Counted from the stretch's first letter, positions 9,239-17,829 are shown. The stretch: 49,486 bases of DNA from Actinoplanes couchii (GCF_016862075.1 NZ_BOMG01000124.1:1-49486); one strand, 5' to 3'. The notes: generated by a model not told the origin, from the letters alone. A program made the numbers and translations.

Positions 9239-10071
9239 ACGACGACCCCGGCCAACCCGGGGCCGGTGTGCGCGGCGACCACCGCACCCACCTCGGTGAG
9301 GTAGCAGTCCCGCAGCCGGTCGCCGAGCCGTTCGCCGAGGGCGCCGGCCAGCGCTGACGCCCGGTCCGGGGTGCCCAGGTGATGGACGGCGACGTCGGCC
9401 TCGCCGTCGCCGGCCGCTTCGACGGCCAGGTCGACGAGGCGGCCGAGGGCCCGGCCGGCGGTGCGGACCCGGTCCCGGACGGTGATCGCGCCGTTCTCCA
9501 CGTGCAGGATCGGTTTGACCGACAGGGCCGTGCCGAGCAGCGCGGACGCGGCCCCGATCCGGCCGCCGCGGCGCAGGAACTCCAGCGTGTCGACGTAGAA
9601 GAGGGTGGTCACCCGCCCGGCCACCGCGGACGCGGCCCGGCTGACGGCCGCCAGGTCGTGCCCGTCGCGGGCGGCCGCGGCGGCAGCCAGCGCGGGGAAG
9701 CCGAGGCCCATCGCGGCGGTGCCGCTGTCCACCACCCGCACCCGGGGGCCGACCTCGCCGGCGGCGATCCGGGCGGCCTCGTAGGTGCCGGAGAGCTTGG
9801 CCGACAGGTGCACCGAGACGACACCGTCGGCGCCGGCGTCGAGCAGGCGGCGGTACTCGGCGGCGAACTGGGCGGGCGCCGGCCGGGAGGTGCTGACGGC
9901 GGCCCGGCGCGCGGTGAGCGCGCGGGCCACCTCGGCCGGCGAGACCTCGATGCCCTCCAGACCGTCCCAGCCGTTGATCACGACGGTGAGCGGCACGATG
10001 GTCAGGTCATACGTGCCGTTCAACTCGGCCGGCAGGTACGCGGTGGAGTCGGTCACAACCGCGATGGTCAT
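9223..10071 (-). CDS. DegV family fatty-acid-binding protein
   Basis: A 282-residue DegV-fold protein, the usual length. Family motifs are visible in order: VVTDSTAYLP at the N-terminus, the ligand-loop sequence STSRPAPAQF, HLSAKLSGTYEAARIAA, and VDSGTAAMGLGF. DegV (FakB-type) proteins bind a fatty acid in the groove between two domains and present it to a kinase partner; no such kinase is in the window. The open frame continues upstream to 10419, but that part lies over the lipoprotein gene in another frame and is not coding. The ATG at 10071 follows a TACCTT hexamer by six bases and has no Shine-Dalgarno, suggesting a leaderless start. Confidence 0.92.
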   Translation of the reverse strand: MTIAVVTDSTAYLPAELNGTYDLTIVPLTVVINGWDGLEGIEVSPAEVARALTARRAAVSTSRPAPAQFAAEYRRLLDAGADGVVSVHLSAKLSGTYEAARIAAGEVGPRVRVVDSGTAAMGLGFPALAAAAAARDGHDLAAVSRAASAVAGRVTTLFYVDTLEFLRRGGRIGAASALLGTALSVKPILHVENGAITVRDRVRTAGRALGRLVDLAVEAAGDGEADVAVHHLGTPDRASALAGALGERLGDRLRDCYLTEVGAVVAAHTGPGLAGVVVHSRT

Positions 10072-10083
10072 GCAGGCAAGGTA
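10072..10083 (-). promoter_or_regulatory. Candidate leaderless promoter of degV
   Basis: TACCTT (10083-10078, minus strand) fits TANNNT and is followed by exactly six bases and the ATG at 10071. It lies in the 17-base gap after the lipoprotein gene and overlaps that gene's final region by position only slightly. Confidence 0.45.
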
Positions 10084-10088
10084 CCCCG

Positions 10089-10475
10089 TCAGTTCACGGT
10101 TACCGAGGACACCTCGAACGGCTGCCCCTGCATGCAGGTGGTCATCACGCCGGACTGGGACTTGCCGACGACCGTCACCTTCGCCCCCTCCTTGATCGAG
10201 GCGAGCAGCGTCTCGTCCTTGACGATCAGCAGGTGGTCGCCGGTGCCGTCCTTGAGGAGCAGGCAGTTCGGCTCGACCCCGGCGCTCACGGTGCCGGTGA
10301 GGGTCACCGAACCCGGTTCCGGGGAAGCGGGGGCGGTGGACGGCTCGATCGCGGCGCTCGAGGCCGAGACGGCGGGCTCGGGGGCACCGCCGGTCTCGAC
10401 GGGGGCGTTGTTCGCGCAACCGGCGGTGAGCGCCAGGAACAGGGCCGCGGGGGCGACGGTCTTCCGGATCAGCAT
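10089..10475 (-). CDS. Small lipoprotein with a beta-rich domain
   Basis: A 128-residue predicted lipoprotein. The signal sequence ends in the lipobox LTAGC with Cys 20 as the lipidated residue. A Ser/Ala/Pro-rich spacer follows (residues about 21-52), and then a 75-residue domain of alternating strands (SVTLTGTVSAG, CLLLKDGTGDHLLIV, AKVTVVGKS). This looks like an OB-fold-type beta barrel, judged by eye only. Two cysteines (in EPNCLLL and TTCMQGQ) could form a disulfide outside the cell. It sits between gpgP-like and degV genes. Function unknown. A TAACGT hexamer nine bases before the ATG may be its -10 element. Confidence 0.75.
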   Translation of the reverse strand: MLIRKTVAPAALFLALTAGCANNAPVETGGAPEPAVSASSAAIEPSTAPASPEPGSVTLTGTVSAGVEPNCLLLKDGTGDHLLIVKDETLLASIKEGAKVTVVGKSQSGVMTTCMQGQPFEVSSVTVN

Positions 10476-10510
10476 GGTGGTGAGACGTTACCGGAGCCGC
10501 TCCGGTTCCC

Positions 10511-11110
10511 TCAGGGGAGGATCCCGACGTTGTACGCCGCCAACTGCCAGCCCCGGGACTCGTCGTGCCGCAGATCCGCCCAGTGGCAGTTGCTCATGCC
10601 CCGCAGGGTGCGAATCTGCCCGGCCGGCCAGCCGAGCAGGTGACCGATGCCCTGCCGGGCCGCCCCGCCGTGGGTGGCGACCACGACGGTGCCGCCGGGC
10701 CGGACCGCTTCCTGGAGGCCTTCGCTGACCCGCTTGCCGAGGTCGTCGAGGGTTTCCACACCACAGCCGACGACGTCGGCGCCGGAGGTCCAGAGCGCGT
10801 GCTCGGTGGGGTGCGCCGCCCGGATCTCGGCCGTGGTCAGGCCCTGCCAGTCGCCGAAGAACCGCTCCCGCAGCCGCTGGTCGGACCGGATGGTGAGCCC
10901 GAGGTGGCCGGCGAGGGCGGTGCCGGTCGCGAAGGCCCGGCTCAGGTCACTGGACACGATCGCGTCCGGGGCCAGCCGGGCCAGCGCCTCGGCGGCCTCG
11001 GCGGCCTGCCGGCGGCCCAGGTCGTTGAGCGGGATGTCGGCCTGGCCCTGGAAACGGGAGCCGGCGTTCCAATCGGTGTTGCCGTGCCGCCAGACGATGA
11101 GGCGGGTCAC
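10511..11110 (-). CDS. Histidine phosphatase, GpgP-like
   Basis: A 199-residue phosphoglycerate-mutase-superfamily enzyme. The catalytic histidine lies in WRHGNTDWN (His 9), the second half-site in VVATHGGAARQ, and the acid residue in the RLRERFFGDWQG segment. Its position directly after rsfS matches the mycobacterial gene for glucosyl-3-phosphoglycerate phosphatase, so a role in methylglucose lipopolysaccharide or glycogen-related metabolism is a reasonable inference. A more general sugar-phosphate phosphatase cannot be excluded. The GTG start overlaps the rsfS stop by four bases (GTGA), indicating translational coupling. Confidence 0.87.
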   Translation of the reverse strand: MTRLIVWRHGNTDWNAGSRFQGQADIPLNDLGRRQAAEAAEALARLAPDAIVSSDLSRAFATGTALAGHLGLTIRSDQRLRERFFGDWQGLTTAEIRAAHPTEHALWTSGADVVGCGVETLDDLGKRVSEGLQEAVRPGGTVVVATHGGAARQGIGHLLGWPAGQIRTLRGMSNCHWADLRHDESRGWQLAAYNVGILP

Positions 11111-11502
11111 GGGGCCTCGGCGCCGGCTTCGGCCAGGTCACGGTCGACGAACGGGATGACCGGGCAGTCCTTCCAGAGCTTGTCGAGGGCGTAGAACTCG
11201 CGCTCCTCCTCGTGCTGGACGTGGACCACGATGTCGACGAAGTCGAGCAGCACCCAACGGCCCTGCTGGTGACCCTCGCGACGCTCCGGCTTGGCCTTCT
11301 CCGGAAGCTTGAGCAGTGCTTCCTCGATGGCGTCGACAACCGCCATGACCTGGCGCTCGTTGGACGCCGAGGCGATCACGAACGCGTCGGTGATGTAGAG
11401 CTGCTCGCCGACGTCGATGACGGAGATGTCGTGCGCCTTCTTGTCCGCGGCCGCCTGGGCGGCTGCCATGGCCAGTTCGAGTGCGCGTTCGGTGACGGGC
11501 AA
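11107..11502 (-). CDS. rsfS: Ribosome silencing factor RsfS
   Basis: Binds uL14 on the large subunit and blocks subunit joining when nutrients are scarce. The predicted protein is 131 residues, typical of the family, with the DUF143 core DISVIDVGEQLYITDAFVIASASNERQVMAVVDAIEE split over two segments and the tail GRWVLLDFVDIVVHVQ...REFYALDKLW. The frame is open up to 11607, but the TTG at 11502 is the better start: the minus strand carries GAGGAG seven bases upstream, and the resulting N-terminus (PVTERALELAMAAAQAAADKK) matches the family. It is placed between nadD and the phosphatase, as in mycobacteria. Confidence 0.93.
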   Translation of the reverse strand: MPVTERALELAMAAAQAAADKKAHDISVIDVGEQLYITDAFVIASASNERQVMAVVDAIEEALLKLPEKAKPERREGHQQGRWVLLDFVDIVVHVQHEEEREFYALDKLWKDCPVIPFVDRDLAEAGAEAP

Positions 11503-11542
11503 AAGGGGTCTCCTCGGTCGGTCAGTCAGGACGTCAAGCGTC

Positions 11543-12148
11543 TCACACCGGTCCGGCAATACCCGAGTCCCGATACAGGCCCCGCTTGTTGATGTACTGC
11601 ACGACACCGTCCGGTACCAGGTACCAGACCGGCAGGCCGGCCGCCACCCGGTTTCGGCAGGCGCTGGACGAGATGGCCATCGCCGGGACTTCGACGAGGG
11701 TCACACTGTCGGCCGGCAGATGGTCGTTCGACAGCTCGAAGCCCGGCCGGGTCACCCCGATGAAGTGCGCCAGGCCGAGCATGGTCAGCGCGTCCTTCCA
11801 GGACATGATGCGGGCCAGGGCGTCGGCGCCGGTGATGAAGTACAGCTCGGCGGACTGCCCGTAGACGGCGCGCATGTCACGGAGCGTGTCGACGGTGTAG
11901 GTGGGGCCGTCCCGGTCGATGTCGGCGCGGCTGACGTGGAAGCGCGGGTTCGACGCGGTGGCGACGACCGTCATCAGGTAGCGGTCCTCGGCGGGCGAGA
12001 CCCGGCCCTTCTCGTACGGCTGGCCGGTCGGGACGAACATCACCTCGTCCAGGTCGAATCGGGCCTGGACCTCGCTCGCGGCCACCAGGTGACCGTGGTG
12101 GATGGGGTCGAATGTTCCGCCCATGATTCCCACACGCTTACCTGGCAT
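11543..12148 (-). CDS. nadD: Nicotinate-nucleotide adenylyltransferase
   Basis: Adenylates nicotinate mononucleotide in NAD synthesis. The protein is 201 residues. The nucleotidyltransferase motif GGTFDPIHHGHL starts at residue 10, and the second signature ISSSACRNRVAAG lies near residue 165. The ATG at 12148 has no Shine-Dalgarno. A TATTGT hexamer ends six bases before it, so a leaderless transcript starting at the ATG is likely even though the histidine kinase gene ends only 14 bases upstream. Confidence 0.96.
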   Translation of the reverse strand: MPGKRVGIMGGTFDPIHHGHLVAASEVQARFDLDEVMFVPTGQPYEKGRVSPAEDRYLMTVVATASNPRFHVSRADIDRDGPTYTVDTLRDMRAVYGQSAELYFITGADALARIMSWKDALTMLGLAHFIGVTRPGFELSNDHLPADSVTLVEVPAMAISSSACRNRVAAGLPVWYLVPDGVVQYINKRGLYRDSGIAGPV

Positions 12149-12160
12149 TCAAAAACAATA
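12149..12160 (-). promoter_or_regulatory. Candidate leaderless promoter of nadD
   Basis: Minus strand TATTGT (12160-12155), then six bases TTTTGA, then the ATG. The segment is strikingly A/T-rich for this genome and separates nadD from the kinase gene, giving nadD-rsfS-gpgP its own transcription start. Confidence 0.55.
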
Positions 12161-12162
12161 GA

Positions 12163-13665
12163 TCAACCATCCAGCCGCTTGCGTACGGCTGTGAGCAGGT
12201 CGTTGGCGGTAAAGGGCTTTTCCAGTAGAGCCACGCCCGGATCGAGGGTGCCCTGGGACGCCAGGATGGGCTGGGCGTAGCCGGACATGTAGAGAACCCT
12301 GGTCGTCGGCCGGATCACGACCAGCCGTTCAGCCAGCTCCTTGCCCAGCATCCCGGGCATCACCACGTCACTGACCAGCAGATCGATCTCGCCGTCGTGC
12401 CGCGCCGCCAACTCGAGGGCCTGCGCCCCGCCCTCGGCCGACAGCACCCGGTACCCGGCGCCGGTGAGGATCCGCCCGGCCACGTCCCGCAGCGCGTCCT
12501 CGTCCTCGACGACCAGCAGCGTCTCCCCGCGAGCCCCGACCCCACCGGTCTCCTCGGGCTCGTCTCCGGCCACGATCGGCTCCCCGGCGGGCAGCAGCAC
12601 GGTGATCGTGGTGCCCAGGTCGACCTCGCTGGTCAGCGACACCTCCCCGCCGGCCTGGGTGACGATGCCGTAGACGGTGGCCAGCCCGAGCCCGGTCCCC
12701 TCGCCGCTGCCCTTGGTCGTGTAGAACGGCTCGAAGGCGCGTTCGGCCACGTCGGGGGCCATGCCCCGGCCGGTGTCGCCGACCCGCAGCACCACGTGCC
12801 CGCCGATCAGCGCGGTCTCGATCTCCAGGCGGCCGCCGCCGGGCATCGCGTCCCGCGCGTTGTGCGCCAGGTGGACCAGCATCTGCTCGAACTGGCCGGG
12901 GTCGCCGGTGACCGACGGCAGGTCCGCCCCGGGCCGGATCACCAGCTCGATCTGGTCGCCGAGGGTGCGGCGCAGCATCTCCCGGGTCTCCGCGATCCGC
13001 CGGTTCAGGTCGAGCGCCCGCGGCCGGACCACCTCGCGCCGGGCGAAGGAGAGCAGCTGGTGGGTGAGGTCGGTGCCGCGGGTGCCGGCCCGGACCACCT
13101 GGGCGGCGTCGGCGGCGATCATCGCGACGTCCGGATCGGTGGACTGCGCCTCCTCGATCACGAAGTGGGCGTAGTTCAGGATCACGCCGAGCATGTTGTT
13201 GAAGTCGTGGGCGATGCCGCCGGCCAGCTGGCCCAGGCTCTCCAGGCGCTGACTGCGGTGGGCGTGCGCCTCGGCCCGCAGCCGCTCCTTCTCCTCCTCG
13301 GCCCGCAGGCGCTCGGTGATGTCCCGCACCACCGAGACGGCGACCCGGCCGCGCGCGGTCTCGACGACGGTGGTGGACGACTCGACCGGCAGCTCGGTGC
13401 CGTCCCGGCGGCGGACCGTGGTGACCAGCCGAGCCAGCGCGCCCGGTTCACCGTCCAGGATCTGCCGCTGCCGTTCCGGGAAGTGCATTTCCGAGTCCGG
13501 GGTCAGCAGCACCTCGACACGCTGCCCGACCAGCTCGGCGCGGGGCCAGCCGAACATCTGCTCGGCACGGTCGTTGGCCAGCACGATCCGACCGCCGTCC
13601 AGGACCAGGATAGCGTCCGGCGCGGCCTGCAGCAGGCCACCGGACAGCTCCTCGGACCACTCCAC
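12163..13665 (-). CDS. Soluble hybrid sensor histidine kinase
   Basis: A 500-residue cytoplasmic kinase without membrane segments. An N-terminal PAS domain (about 8-118, APDAILVLDGGRIVLAND...) is followed by a short coiled coil, the phospho-acceptor His 153 in GGIAHDFNN, and a HATPase domain with N box HNARDAM, G1 DTGRGM and G2 GTGLGLATVYGI. A C-terminal receiver (about 378-500) has VVEDED, the phospho-acceptor Asp in LLVSDVVMPG (about residue 433) and the conserved Lys in LEKPFTANDL. This architecture usually passes phosphate within the protein or to a separate partner; no response regulator with an output domain is nearby. The start is GTG at 13665, whose ribosome binding site lies inside a hairpin. 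Confidence 0.92.
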   Translation of the reverse strand: MEWSEELSGGLLQAAPDAILVLDGGRIVLANDRAEQMFGWPRAELVGQRVEVLLTPDSEMHFPERQRQILDGEPGALARLVTTVRRRDGTELPVESSTTVVETARGRVAVSVVRDITERLRAEEEKERLRAEAHAHRSQRLESLGQLAGGIAHDFNNMLGVILNYAHFVIEEAQSTDPDVAMIAADAAQVVRAGTRGTDLTHQLLSFARREVVRPRALDLNRRIAETREMLRRTLGDQIELVIRPGADLPSVTGDPGQFEQMLVHLAHNARDAMPGGGRLEIETALIGGHVVLRVGDTGRGMAPDVAERAFEPFYTTKGSGEGTGLGLATVYGIVTQAGGEVSLTSEVDLGTTITVLLPAGEPIVAGDEPEETGGVGARGETLLVVEDEDALRDVAGRILTGAGYRVLSAEGGAQALELAARHDGEIDLLVSDVVMPGMLGKELAERLVVIRPTTRVLYMSGYAQPILASQGTLDPGVALLEKPFTANDLLTAVRKRLDG

Positions 13666-13667
13666 GG

Positions 13668-13702
13668 CTTCACCCCCGTGGCCTCAGGCTACGGGGGTGA
13701 AG
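13668..13702 (-). promoter_or_regulatory. Hairpin hiding the kinase ribosome binding site
   Basis: Inverted repeat of 17 bases with a single G.U-type mismatch: arms 13668-13684 and 13686-13702. On the minus strand the 3' arm contains GGGGGTG, the only Shine-Dalgarno-like sequence for the GTG start at 13665, fully paired in the stem. There is no T-run, so it does not look like a terminator. The aminopeptidase stop codon is only about 23 bases before the 5' arm. Confidence 0.6.
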
Positions 13703-13724
13703 CGGGGCGGGACGGCGATTCCGG

Positions 13725-16220
13725 TCAGCCGCGGGCGGTCAGGGCGTGCCGCATGTCGTCGTCGGCGTCCAGCACCACCCGGTGCAGGATCGGGTGCAGG
13801 CCGGGCTCGGCCAGCAGCCCGGCGGCGAGCTGCCGGGTCCGGTCCGAGACGATCACCGCCGGGTACGCCGTGACCGCGATGCGCTCGGCGCTCATCCCGC
13901 TCCGGATCCGCATCATCCCCGGCATGTCGGTGAAGTAGCGCTCGGCGTACGGCGCCAGCAGCTCGGCCTGTTCCGGCTGCCAGAAACCGGCGGCGGTCAG
14001 GTCGGCGAGCCGGTTGGAGAGCGAGCCGTCGGCGACGATCGCGGTCCAGGCGGCCTCCTTGGCGCTCGCGTCCGGGAGGGCGGCCCGGCAGCGGACGGCC
14101 CACTGCTCGCCGGAGGCGCTGCGGTCCCGCTCCCGCTCGGCCTCGATGACGTCGGCGCCGATCGCACCGAGCACCGCCAGCCGGTAGTGGATCAGCCAGC
14201 GCAGGTCGGCGTCGACGGTCAGCCCGTCCGGCACGTCCTGACCGGCCAGCCAGCTCCGCAGCCGGCCGGTGTCGACGGTGGCGCCGATCAGCCCGCGGGC
14301 GGCGACGAGCTGCCGGGAGTCACCGGCCGGGACGACCGCGAGCAGCCGGTCGGCGGCCTGCGCGAGCAGTTCCAGGGCGGCCGGCCGGGCCTCCGCGGTC
14401 GCGTACCTGTCCACCAGGCCCCGGGTGGTGCGCAGCATGTCCTCGACGACGGACGGCTCGGACTCCACCGGCAGCGCGGTCAGCACCAGGGTGACCAGTT
14501 CGGCGACCGGGCGCTCGCCGTCCACCACCGAGTCCAGGACCGACGCCCAGATCACCGCGCGGGCCAGCGCGTCGTCCAGGTGCGGCATCAGCGCCGGCAC
14601 GGCGGCCGCGGAGTCCTCGTCGAGACGGATCTTCGCGTACGCCAGGTCACCGTCGTTGAGCAGCAGCAGGTCGGCGGCGGGTTGCCCGGCCAGATCGGCG
14701 AGCACGGTACGCCCGGAGGTGTCCAGCTCGACCTCGTGGCGGGCCCGCAGGACCACCCGGCCGTCGGCGGCCCGGTCGTAGAGCCCGACCCCGATCAGGT
14801 GCGGGCGCAGCGTCGGGAAGCCCTCGGGGGCGGTCTGCACGACTGCCACCTCGGCGTAGTCCGCCCCGTCCCGGGTCACCTCGGCGCGCAGGGTGTTGAC
14901 CTGGGCGCGGCGCAGCCACACCTCGGCCCAGCCGGACAGGTCCCGGCCACTGGACTTGGAGAGGGCCCCGAGCAGGTCGGCGAGCGTGGCGTTGCCGTAC
15001 GCGTGCGTCTTGAAGTGGTCGTTGAGACCGGCCAGGAACGCCTCGTCGCCCAGCCACGCGACCAGCTGCTTGAGGGTGGCGGCGCCCTTGGCGTACGAGA
15101 TGCCGTCGAAGTTGAGCAGCGCTTCCTCGGTGTCCCGCACGTCGGACGGGGCGACCGGGTGGGTGGACGGGCGCTGGTCGGCGCGCAGCCCCCACGCCTT
15201 GCGCTGCATCGCGAACGTGGTCCACGCGTCGGTGAACCGGGTGGCCTCGGCGGTGACCCGGGAGCCCAGGTACTCGGCGAACGACTCGTTCAGCCACAGG
15301 TCGTCCCACCAGGCCATGGTGACCAGGTCGCCGAACCACTGGTGGGCCATCTCGTGGGCGATGATGTTGGCCCGGCGCTCCCGCTCGGTCTCGGTGACCG
15401 CCGAGCGGGGGATCAGCTCGTCCCGGAAGACGACCAGGCCCGGGTACTCCATGGCGCCGAAGTTGAACTCCGGCGCGAACGCCTGCTGGTAGTGCCCGAA
15501 CGGGTAGCGGATCTCGAACATCTCGTGGAACCGGTCCAGCGACTGCCGGGTCAGCTCAAAGATCTCCGGCGCCTGCGCGTCCAGGTGCTCGGCGAGGGCG
15601 GCCCGCGCGTACAGCGCGAGCGGGATGCCGTCGTGCTCGGCGGTGACCGCGTGGTACGGCCCGGCGATCAGCGTGGCCAGGTAGGTGGAGATCCGCTTGG
15701 TGGGGGCGAACTCCCAGCGGCCGGCGTCCGAGGAGACCAGGGCGCCGTTCGTGGCGACCAGCCAGCTCTCCGGCGCGGTCACGCTGACCCGGAAGACCGC
15801 CTTCAGGTCGGGCTGGTCGAAGGCGGGCAGCACCCGGCCCGCGTTGTTGATGAACATGTGCTGGTAGAGATAGGTGTTGCCGTCGGCCGGATCGACGTAG
15901 CGGTGCAGACCCTCGCCGTCGTTGCGATACCGCATCGTGGCGTCGACGACCAGCTCGTTGACGTCGGCCAGACCGGTCAGCGCGAGGCGGGTGCCCGTCG
16001 AGGCCTCCGGTGGGACCGGCACCCCGTTGAGCGTCATCGAGGCGACCTCGACGGGCTCGAACTCCAGGAAGGTGGCGGCACCGGCGCGGGCGCGGAAACG
16101 CACCACCGCACGTGATCGGAAGGTGTCTCCGGAACCGGTCAGATCCAGGTCGACATGGTACTCCTCGACGTCGACGAGAGATGCTCGCTCGACGGCTTCG
16201 GCACGGGTGAGGGTGGGCAT
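13725..16220 (-). CDS. pepN: M1 family aminopeptidase N
   Basis: Cytoplasmic zinc aminopeptidase of about 831 residues. Zinc ligands are in HEMAHQWFGDLVTMAWWDDLWLNE-type order (about residues 290-313: HExxH plus the downstream Glu). The substrate-binding motif, usually GAMEN, is here GAMEYPG (about residue 255). The C-terminal half is the helical ERAP1-like domain. Start chosen at the ATG at 16220 (PTLTRAEAVERASL), as in the actinobacterial PepN group; an ATG at 16232 is also in frame. It is divergent from the trpS leader with about 50 bases between them. Confidence 0.93.
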   Translation of the reverse strand: MPTLTRAEAVERASLVDVEEYHVDLDLTGSGDTFRSRAVVRFRARAGAATFLEFEPVEVASMTLNGVPVPPEASTGTRLALTGLADVNELVVDATMRYRNDGEGLHRYVDPADGNTYLYQHMFINNAGRVLPAFDQPDLKAVFRVSVTAPESWLVATNGALVSSDAGRWEFAPTKRISTYLATLIAGPYHAVTAEHDGIPLALYARAALAEHLDAQAPEIFELTRQSLDRFHEMFEIRYPFGHYQQAFAPEFNFGAMEYPGLVVFRDELIPRSAVTETERERRANIIAHEMAHQWFGDLVTMAWWDDLWLNESFAEYLGSRVTAEATRFTDAWTTFAMQRKAWGLRADQRPSTHPVAPSDVRDTEEALLNFDGISYAKGAATLKQLVAWLGDEAFLAGLNDHFKTHAYGNATLADLLGALSKSSGRDLSGWAEVWLRRAQVNTLRAEVTRDGADYAEVAVVQTAPEGFPTLRPHLIGVGLYDRAADGRVVLRARHEVELDTSGRTVLADLAGQPAADLLLLNDGDLAYAKIRLDEDSAAAVPALMPHLDDALARAVIWASVLDSVVDGERPVAELVTLVLTALPVESEPSVVEDMLRTTRGLVDRYATAEARPAALELLAQAADRLLAVVPAGDSRQLVAARGLIGATVDTGRLRSWLAGQDVPDGLTVDADLRWLIHYRLAVLGAIGADVIEAERERDRSASGEQWAVRCRAALPDASAKEAAWTAIVADGSLSNRLADLTAAGFWQPEQAELLAPYAERYFTDMPGMMRIRSGMSAERIAVTAYPAVIVSDRTRQLAAGLLAEPGLHPILHRVVLDADDDMRHALTARG

Positions 16221-16269
16221 GCCGACCATCATGCCGGTTTGAGCGCGCCGCCCGGGTGCCGGGCACTGT

Positions 16270-16281
16270 TAGGCTGGGTTC
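16270..16281 (+). promoter_or_regulatory. Candidate leaderless promoter of trp leader
   Basis: TAGGCT (16270-16275) fits the -10 pattern and stands six bases before the ATG of the leader peptide at 16282. There is no Shine-Dalgarno before that ATG. Transcription would start at the leader-peptide start codon. No good -35 hexamer at normal spacing is visible. Confidence 0.5.
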
Positions 16282-16317
16282 ATGCGCGTGCACAACAGCA
16301 AGTGGTGGCTGCCCTGA
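16282..16317 (+). CDS. trp leader peptide (11 codons)
   Basis: A short frame coding MRVHNSKWWLP and ending in TGA. Two adjacent Trp codons (16303-16308) are placed just before an RNA hairpin region, the classic layout of a ribosome-mediated tryptophan attenuator. It is too short for ordinary gene finding. Similar leader peptides with Trp codons precede trp biosynthesis genes and an auxiliary trpS of streptomycetes, as I recall from the literature. The role here, sensing charged tRNA-Trp to control trpS, is inferred from position. Confidence 0.85.
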   Translation: MRVHNSKWWLP

Positions 16318-16360
16318 CGGGGCGGCTCATTCACACGCGCGAATTACTTCCGCGGCCGTC
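16308..16360 (+). promoter_or_regulatory. Attenuator switch: 1:2 and 2:3 pairings
   Basis: Strand 1 GCTGCCC (16308-16314) pairs with strand 2 GGGCGGC (16320-16326), one G.U pair. Strand 2 can instead pair with strand 3: GACGG (16316-16320) with CCGTC (16356-16360), and GCGG (16322-16325) with CCGC (16350-16353). Strand 3 overlaps the left arm of the terminator at 16353-16381. A ribosome stalled at the Trp codons would cover strand 1 and free strand 2 to form the antiterminator. Confidence 0.75.
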
Positions 16361-16381
16361 CGACATCGGGCGGCCGTTTTT
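16353..16381 (+). terminator. Intrinsic terminator of the trpS attenuator
   Basis: Arms 16353-16363 and 16366-16376 form an 11-base-pair GC-rich stem with one G.U pair (in practice a small loop around GACATC), followed directly by TTTTT (16377-16381). It is located between the leader peptide and trpS, about 60 bases before the trpS start. Confidence 0.85.
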
Positions 16382-16440
16382 GATTACTCGTGTCTCCCGG
16401 TGCGGTCGGTCATTCGTACGGCGAACAAGGGAGACCCGCC

Positions 16441-17406
16441 ATGACGACCACCCGCCGCCTGACCGGCTTCAAGCCCACCGGCCACCTGCATCTCGGTAAT
16501 CTGCTGGGCGCTCTGCGCCCGCTGATCGCGGCGCAGGGGCACACCGAGTCGATCGCGATGATCGCCGATCTGCACGCGCTGACCGTCGACCACGACCCCG
16601 CGCGGGTACGCGCCCTCACCCTCGAACAGGCCACCGTCCTGCTGGCCGCCGGTGTCGACCCGGAACGCACGCCGATCATCGTGCAGTCGCAGGTCCCGGA
16701 GCACACCGAGCTGCACTACCTGCTGGAGTGTGTGGCCGGGTACGGCGAAGCGGCCCGCATGATCCAGTTCAAGGAGAAGTCGGCGGGCGGCGGTCACGTG
16801 CGGCTCAGCCTGCTGACGTACCCGGTGCTGATGGCCGCCGACATCCTGCTCCACGACATCCTCCAGGTGCCGGTCGGCGAGGACCAGAATCAGCACCTGG
16901 AACTCGCCCGCACCCTCGCGACCAGGTTCAACACCCGTTACGGGGAGACGTTCACGGTGCCCGAGGGGGTCCGCCCGGAGGCTGCGGCCCGGGTGATGGA
17001 CCTGGCCGAGCCGACCACCAAGATGGGCAAGAGCGGTGGAACCGGGCGGATCGCGCTGCTCGACCCGCCCGAGGTGGTGCGTAAGGTGATCGCCCGCGCG
17101 GTCACCGACGAGATCGGCGAGGTCCGGCGGGACCAGGAAAAACAGCCGGGTGTCAGCAACCTGATCGACATCCTGGCCGCCTGCTCCGGGCAGGCGCCGT
17201 CCGATCCGCACTCCTACGGCAGGCTCAAGCGGGAGACGACCGACGCGGTGGAGGCGGTACTCACGCCGATCCGGGCGCGGCACGCCGAGCTGGCCGCCGA
17301 CCCCGGGCACGTCCGCTCGATCCTGGCGGCGGGGGTCGCGGCCGTCCGGCCACGAGCGATTGCCGTCGTACGGCGGACCCGCGATGCCTTGGGCCTACTG
17401 GACTAA
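16441..17406 (+). CDS. trpS: Tryptophanyl-tRNA synthetase
   Basis: Class I synthetase charging tRNA-Trp, 321 residues. The HIGH-type motif is HLHLGN (residues 15-20) and the KMSKS-type loop is KMGKS (about 195-199), followed by GRIALLDPPEVV. Other family segments are ADLHALTV, QFKEKSAGG, LLTYPVLMAADILL and VPVGEDQNQHLEL. The ATG at 16441 has GGGAG eight bases upstream; the frame extends further up but over the attenuator. KMGKS rather than KMSKS and the attenuator suggest an auxiliary, inducible enzyme of the kind seen in streptomycetes, but it may be the only copy. It overlaps the opposite GNAT gene by 12 bases at its 3' end. Confidence 0.95.
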   Translation: MTTTRRLTGFKPTGHLHLGNLLGALRPLIAAQGHTESIAMIADLHALTVDHDPARVRALTLEQATVLLAAGVDPERTPIIVQSQVPEHTELHYLLECVAGYGEAARMIQFKEKSAGGGHVRLSLLTYPVLMAADILLHDILQVPVGEDQNQHLELARTLATRFNTRYGETFTVPEGVRPEAAARVMDLAEPTTKMGKSGGTGRIALLDPPEVVRKVIARAVTDEIGEVRRDQEKQPGVSNLIDILAACSGQAPSDPHSYGRLKRETTDAVEAVLTPIRARHAELAADPGHVRSILAAGVAAVRPRAIAVVRRTRDALGLLD

Positions 17407-17829
17407 GGCGGGCAGCCTCTTCTCGAACCGCAGCCGGGCCGGGTCGTCCGAGGGCACCTGGTGGTAGCCGGAGGACTGGTAGAGGGCGATCGCCTCGATC
17501 TGTCGGGACTCCAGCTCCAGCCGGATCCACGGGCGGCCCGCGGCGAGCGCCTCCTCCTCGACCGCCACGATCAGCTGGCGGGCCAGGCCGCGGCCGCGGA
17601 ACGCCGGGCGCACGAAGATCCGGCGCATCTCGGCCCCGCCCGGCCCGGCCTCCTGCCAGGCGGCGACCGCGACACCCCGGCCGTTCACCACACCGACCAG
17701 ATACTGGACGTCATCGTGCGGCTCGAACACTCGTCCCGCCGGACGACCGGAATCGGCCAGTTCTCGCTGTTGAGCGGTCACCAGGGCGGCCAGCTCCGGG
17801 TCCAGGGCGGTACGGATTTCGATCAGCAC
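17395..17829 (-). CDS. GNAT family acetyltransferase
   Basis: A 144-residue single-domain N-acetyltransferase. The acetyl-CoA binding motif A is MRRIFVRPAFRGRGLARQLI (Q/RxxGxG/A as RGRGLA), followed by LELESRQIEAIALYQSSGY, the motif B segment. The acceptor is unknown. The GTG start at 17829 lacks a Shine-Dalgarno; TAGAGT lies seven bases upstream, compatible with a leaderless start. It converges on trpS. Confidence 0.85.
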   Translation of the reverse strand: MLIEIRTALDPELAALVTAQQRELADSGRPAGRVFEPHDDVQYLVGVVNGRGVAVAAWQEAGPGGAEMRRIFVRPAFRGRGLARQLIVAVEEEALAAGRPWIRLELESRQIEAIALYQSSGYHQVPSDDPARLRFEKRLPALVQ